Shown: positions 40,470 to 42,728 of the stretch, piece by piece
Layout: every line of letters begins with the position of its first letter
Numbering within the stretch: the stretch's first letter is position 1
Assembly (NCBI GenBank): GCA_020060215.1
Contig: JAGVAP010000026.1
Span: forward strand, 1 to 42,728
Length of the DNA: 42,728 nt
Direction of reading: 5' to 3'
Source of the DNA: Deltaproteobacteria bacterium
GTDB lineage: Bacteria; Desulfobacterota; DSM-4660; Desulfatiglandales; HGW-15
Made by a program: the position numbers and the translations under genes
The notes under the pieces: generated by a model
Seen by the model: only the letters and a program-made list of their open reading frames with translations
What the model was told of the DNA's origin: nothing
Database searches by the model: none

Positions 40470-42476
40470 ATGTTCAAGAAGATGAGGTTATCTGGAAAAA
40501 TTATCACTTCACTGGGTGTGCTGATCGCGGTCATGATCGTGGTCGGGGCAATCGGGATCTACAACATCAAGAAGATCGACGACGCCGACACGTTTCTCTA
40601 TGAGAAGGTGACGGTCCCGATCACCTATCTGGATGACATTGCCGTTTCCTTCCAGCGGGTCCGGGTGAATGTGCGGGAGCTGCTCGATGCGGATACGCCT
40701 GAGGAGATCTCGAGGGTCGCGGAGACCATCAATACTCTTTCCGAGGAAATCGGGAAGAAGAGCGATCTCTACGAGAAAACCCTTTACACCCAGGAGGGAA
40801 AGGATCTCTTCAAGGCATTTCTGGAGACGAGAAAAGTCTACAGGGCGCATCTTGCGCAGATCACAGACCTGGTCAAACAGAAGAGGAATGATGAGGCTGG
40901 GGCTCTTGTGAGTGGCGAGGCTAAGAAAGCGGCCCATGCCGAGCAGGAGGCGATCGACAAGCTGGTCGCGAATAAGGTGGCGATAGCCAAGAGCACCTCG
41001 GACGGCAACACGGCCACGGCGAACCAGGCCATGACGCTGATGATGGTCCTCATTGCGGTTGCGGTCATCCTCTCGGGCCTGATCGGGTTTTTCCTGAGCA
41101 GGAACATCTCGGGTATCCTGCGAGACCTCGTGGGTGAGATGAAGCGACTGAGCGAGGCTGCGGTCGACGGGAAACTCGCCACCAGAGGCGACCTGCAGAA
41201 GATCAACTTCGAATTCCGCGGGATCGTGGAGGGTGTGAACAAGACGCTCGATGCCGTGGTCGGACCCCTGAACGTGTCGGCCGAGTATGTGGATCGCATC
41301 TCCAAGGGCGACATCCCGCCCAAGATCACCGACAACTACAACGGCGACTTCAACGAGATCAAGAACAACATCAACGTCCTGATCGACGCCACCAACTCGG
41401 TCACCGAGGTGGCCAAGCAGATCGCGGCGGGCAACCTGATGGTCGAGGTGAAGACGAGGTCCGAGCAGGACGAGCTGATGAAGGCTATTGTGAAGATGGT
41501 CGAAAAGCTCAAAGAGATCGTGGAACAGGTGAAGACGGCGGTCGAGGACACGGCCGCAGGAAGCCAGAGGATGAGCGCCACCGCCGAAGAGATGAGCCAG
41601 GGGGCCACGGAGCAGGCCGCAGCGGCGGAGGAGGCCTCCTCGTCCATGGAGCAGATGGGATCCAACATCCGGCAGAACGCGGACAACGCGGCCCAGACTG
41701 AGAAGATCGCGCAGAAGTCCGCGCAGGATGCCCTCGAGGGCGGAAACGCAGTAACCGAGACGGTGAAGGCCATGAAGGAGATCGCCCAGAAGATCTCGAT
41801 CATCGAGGAGATCGCCCGCCAGACCGACCTGCTGGCCCTGAACGCGGCCATCGAGGCGGCAAGAGCTGGAGAGCACGGCAAGGGGTTCGCGGTAGTGGCC
41901 TCCGAGGTGCGAAAGCTCGCTGAGCGGAGCCAGACCGCCGCAGGAGAGATCAGCAATCTCTCGGGAACCAGTGTGGAGATTGCAGAGAAGGCCGGCCAGA
42001 TGCTGGCAAAGCTGGTCCCCGATATCCAGAAAACAGCGGAGCTGGTGCAGGAGATCTCCGCGGCAAGCAACGAACAGAATTCCGGCGCCGAGCAGATCAA
42101 CAAGGCCATTCAGCAGCTGGACCAGGTGATCCAGCAGAATGCCTCATCTTCCGAAGAGCTCTCTTCCACGGCTGAAGAGCTCGCTGCGCAGGCGGAGCAA
42201 CTCCGGAGCACCATGGCCTTCTTCAAACTGGAGGAGTCCACCATGATGAGCCATTCGAGGACATCGGCTGCAAGGGCCCAGGCGAAAAGCCAGGTGCGTA
42301 TCGCCCATATCACCACGTCCGGAAAGGCGGCCGAGGGCTCGCGGAAGGTCAATGGCAAGGGAGGGGACGGCAAGGGAAATGCGGAAGGCTTCACACATCC
42401 GAAAGGGGCGCGCATCGAAATGGGAGAAATCGGCGCAAATTCGCCGGACATGGAAGAGGGATTCGAGAAATACTAG
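40470..42476 (+). CDS. Methyl-accepting chemotaxis protein (transmembrane)
   Basis: 668 residues, with AGGAGG before the ATG. Topology: membrane helix 1 (about 11-31, [20 protein letters not shown]), a periplasmic four-helix-bundle sensor (about 32-185), helix 2 (about 188-210, [20 protein letters not shown]), then HAMP and a HAMP-like repeat (about 210-345). The signalling domain has the near-perfect tip [42 protein letters not shown]-rich methylation helices are visible ([42 protein letters not shown]). The tail has no CheR/CheB docking pentapeptide that I recognise. It senses an unknown ligand and controls CheA. Confidence 0.93.
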   Translation: MFKKMRLSGKIITSLGVLIAVMIVVGAIGIYNIKKIDDADTFLYEKVTVPITYLDDIAVSFQRVRVNVRELLDADTPEEISRVAETINTLSEEIGKKSDLYEKTLYTQEGKDLFKAFLETRKVYRAHLAQITDLVKQKRNDEAGALVSGEAKKAAHAEQEAIDKLVANKVAIAKSTSDGNTATANQAMTLMMVLIAVAVILSGLIGFFLSRNISGILRDLVGEMKRLSEAAVDGKLATRGDLQKINFEFRGIVEGVNKTLDAVVGPLNVSAEYVDRISKGDIPPKITDNYNGDFNEIKNNINVLIDATNSVTEVAKQIAAGNLMVEVKTRSEQDELMKAIVKMVEKLKEIVEQVKTAVEDTAAGSQRMSATAEEMSQGATEQAAAAEEASSSMEQMGSNIRQNADNAAQTEKIAQKSAQDALEGGNAVTETVKAMKEIAQKISIIEEIARQTDLLALNAAIEAARAGEHGKGFAVVASEVRKLAERSQTAAGEISNLSGTSVEIAEKAGQMLAKLVPDIQKTAELVQEISAASNEQNSGAEQINKAIQQLDQVIQQNASSSEELSSTAEELAAQAEQLRSTMAFFKLEESTMMSHSRTSAARAQAKSQVRIAHITTSGKAAEGSRKVNGKGGDGKGNAEGFTHPKGARIEMGEIGANSPDMEEGFEKY

Positions 42477-42483
42477 AGGGCCT

Positions 42484-42506
42484 GCGGGGCTCCTAGATAG
42501 CCCCGC
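42484..42506. terminator. Hairpin between the MCP and cheW genes
   Basis: GCGGGGC (42484-42490) and GCCCCGC (42500-42506) form a perfect 7-bp GC stem with a 9-nt loop, eight bases after the MCP stop. The following CTCTC stretch is not a T-run, so partial attenuation or mRNA protection is more likely than full termination. Confidence 0.5.
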
Positions 42507-42530
42507 TCTCTCCTGAAAGGAGGCAAGGAC

Positions 42531-42728
42531 ATGAGCGTAACGAAGATCTCGGAAACAGCCCTCTATCTGACCTTTCGGCTGGGAGAAGAGGTGTTTGCCA
42601 TCGACGTCAAACAGGTAAGGGAGGTGCTGGACCTCACATCCATTACCAAGGTGCCGAGGGCACCGGAGTTCATGCGGGGGGTCATCAACCTGAGGGGGAG
42701 CGTGGTCCCGGTCATGGACCTCAAGATG
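42531..42728 (+). CDS. cheW: Chemotaxis coupling protein CheW (partial, 3' end off window)
   Basis: ATG 42531 with AAGGAGG upstream; 66 residues are visible. The sequence starts MSVTKISETALYLTFRLGEE, continues VFAIDVKQVREVLDLTSITK, and ends at the window edge in RGVINLRGSVVPVMDLKM. This is the CheW signature (FRLGEEVFAIDV; VINLRGSVVPVMDL). It links receptors to CheA. The CheW domain is complete to about its middle. Confidence 0.93.
   Translation, partial: MSVTKISETALYLTFRLGEEVFAIDVKQVREVLDLTSITKVPRAPEFMRGVINLRGSVVPVMDLKM

Overview
The window looks like a chromosomal segment of an anaerobic, GC-rich, Gram-negative bacterium, most likely from Desulfobacterota (the former Deltaproteobacteria, Syntrophales/Syntrophobacterales-like). 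That is an inference from three things: the mix of sigma-54 two-component systems, acyl-CoA enzymes and a branched-chain-type ABC transporter beside an acyl-CoA ligase; a TonB protein and a lipoprotein, which imply an outer membrane; and intergenic spaces crowded with short palindromic repeats. No rRNA or species marker is present.

Layout. 1-2050 (minus): a DUF4350 protein, cut by the window edge, and a DUF4129 protein. 2405-4816 (plus): a 3-hydroxyisobutyryl-CoA hydrolase-like crotonase and a ketoacyl synthase III-like enzyme. 5185-9045: a glycine-zipper lipoprotein, an RseC-like protein, a tail-anchored hypothetical, a thiouridylase-like PP-loop protein and a CbpA-type DnaJ protein. 9258-12136: a PAS histidine kinase overlapping a sigma-54 activator. 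12662-19588: an orphan Fis-type helix-turn-helix mini-protein, then a complete Liv-type ABC importer (binding protein, two permeases, two ATPases) and an AMP-forming acyl-CoA ligase. This reads as a regulated module for uptake and CoA activation of an unknown carboxylic acid. 19976-21666: a single-domain response regulator converging on a tonB/HD-phosphohydrolase pair.

22296-26733 is a housekeeping operon (def, fmt, DUF116, rsmB, rpe), followed by two tRNA-Ser genes (UGA and GCU). 27183-27931 is a decayed ORF6N-domain gene split by a 255-bp mobile repeat. 28215-33210 encodes a large hybrid kinase with a periplasmic binding-protein sensor, and a sigma-54 regulator whose DNA-binding tail is frameshifted. 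34369-42728 is a chemosensory operon: a small hypothetical, a soluble protein with two MCP-tip-like modules, a STAS protein, CheY, CheA carrying a GspE-N-like insert, a short CheR, a membrane MCP and CheW (cut by the window edge).

The strongest non-coding signal is a set of dispersed repeat families in nearly every long intergenic gap. These are a 33-bp GTAGGATGGGTGG element (13 copies), an 80-bp unit with inverted ends, a 40-nt hairpin whose two copies show a compensatory change, and a TGTAGGAGCAAG inverted pair. Two insertions are bounded by direct repeats, which suggests actual mobility. The most unusual protein arrangement is the front of the chemosensory operon.
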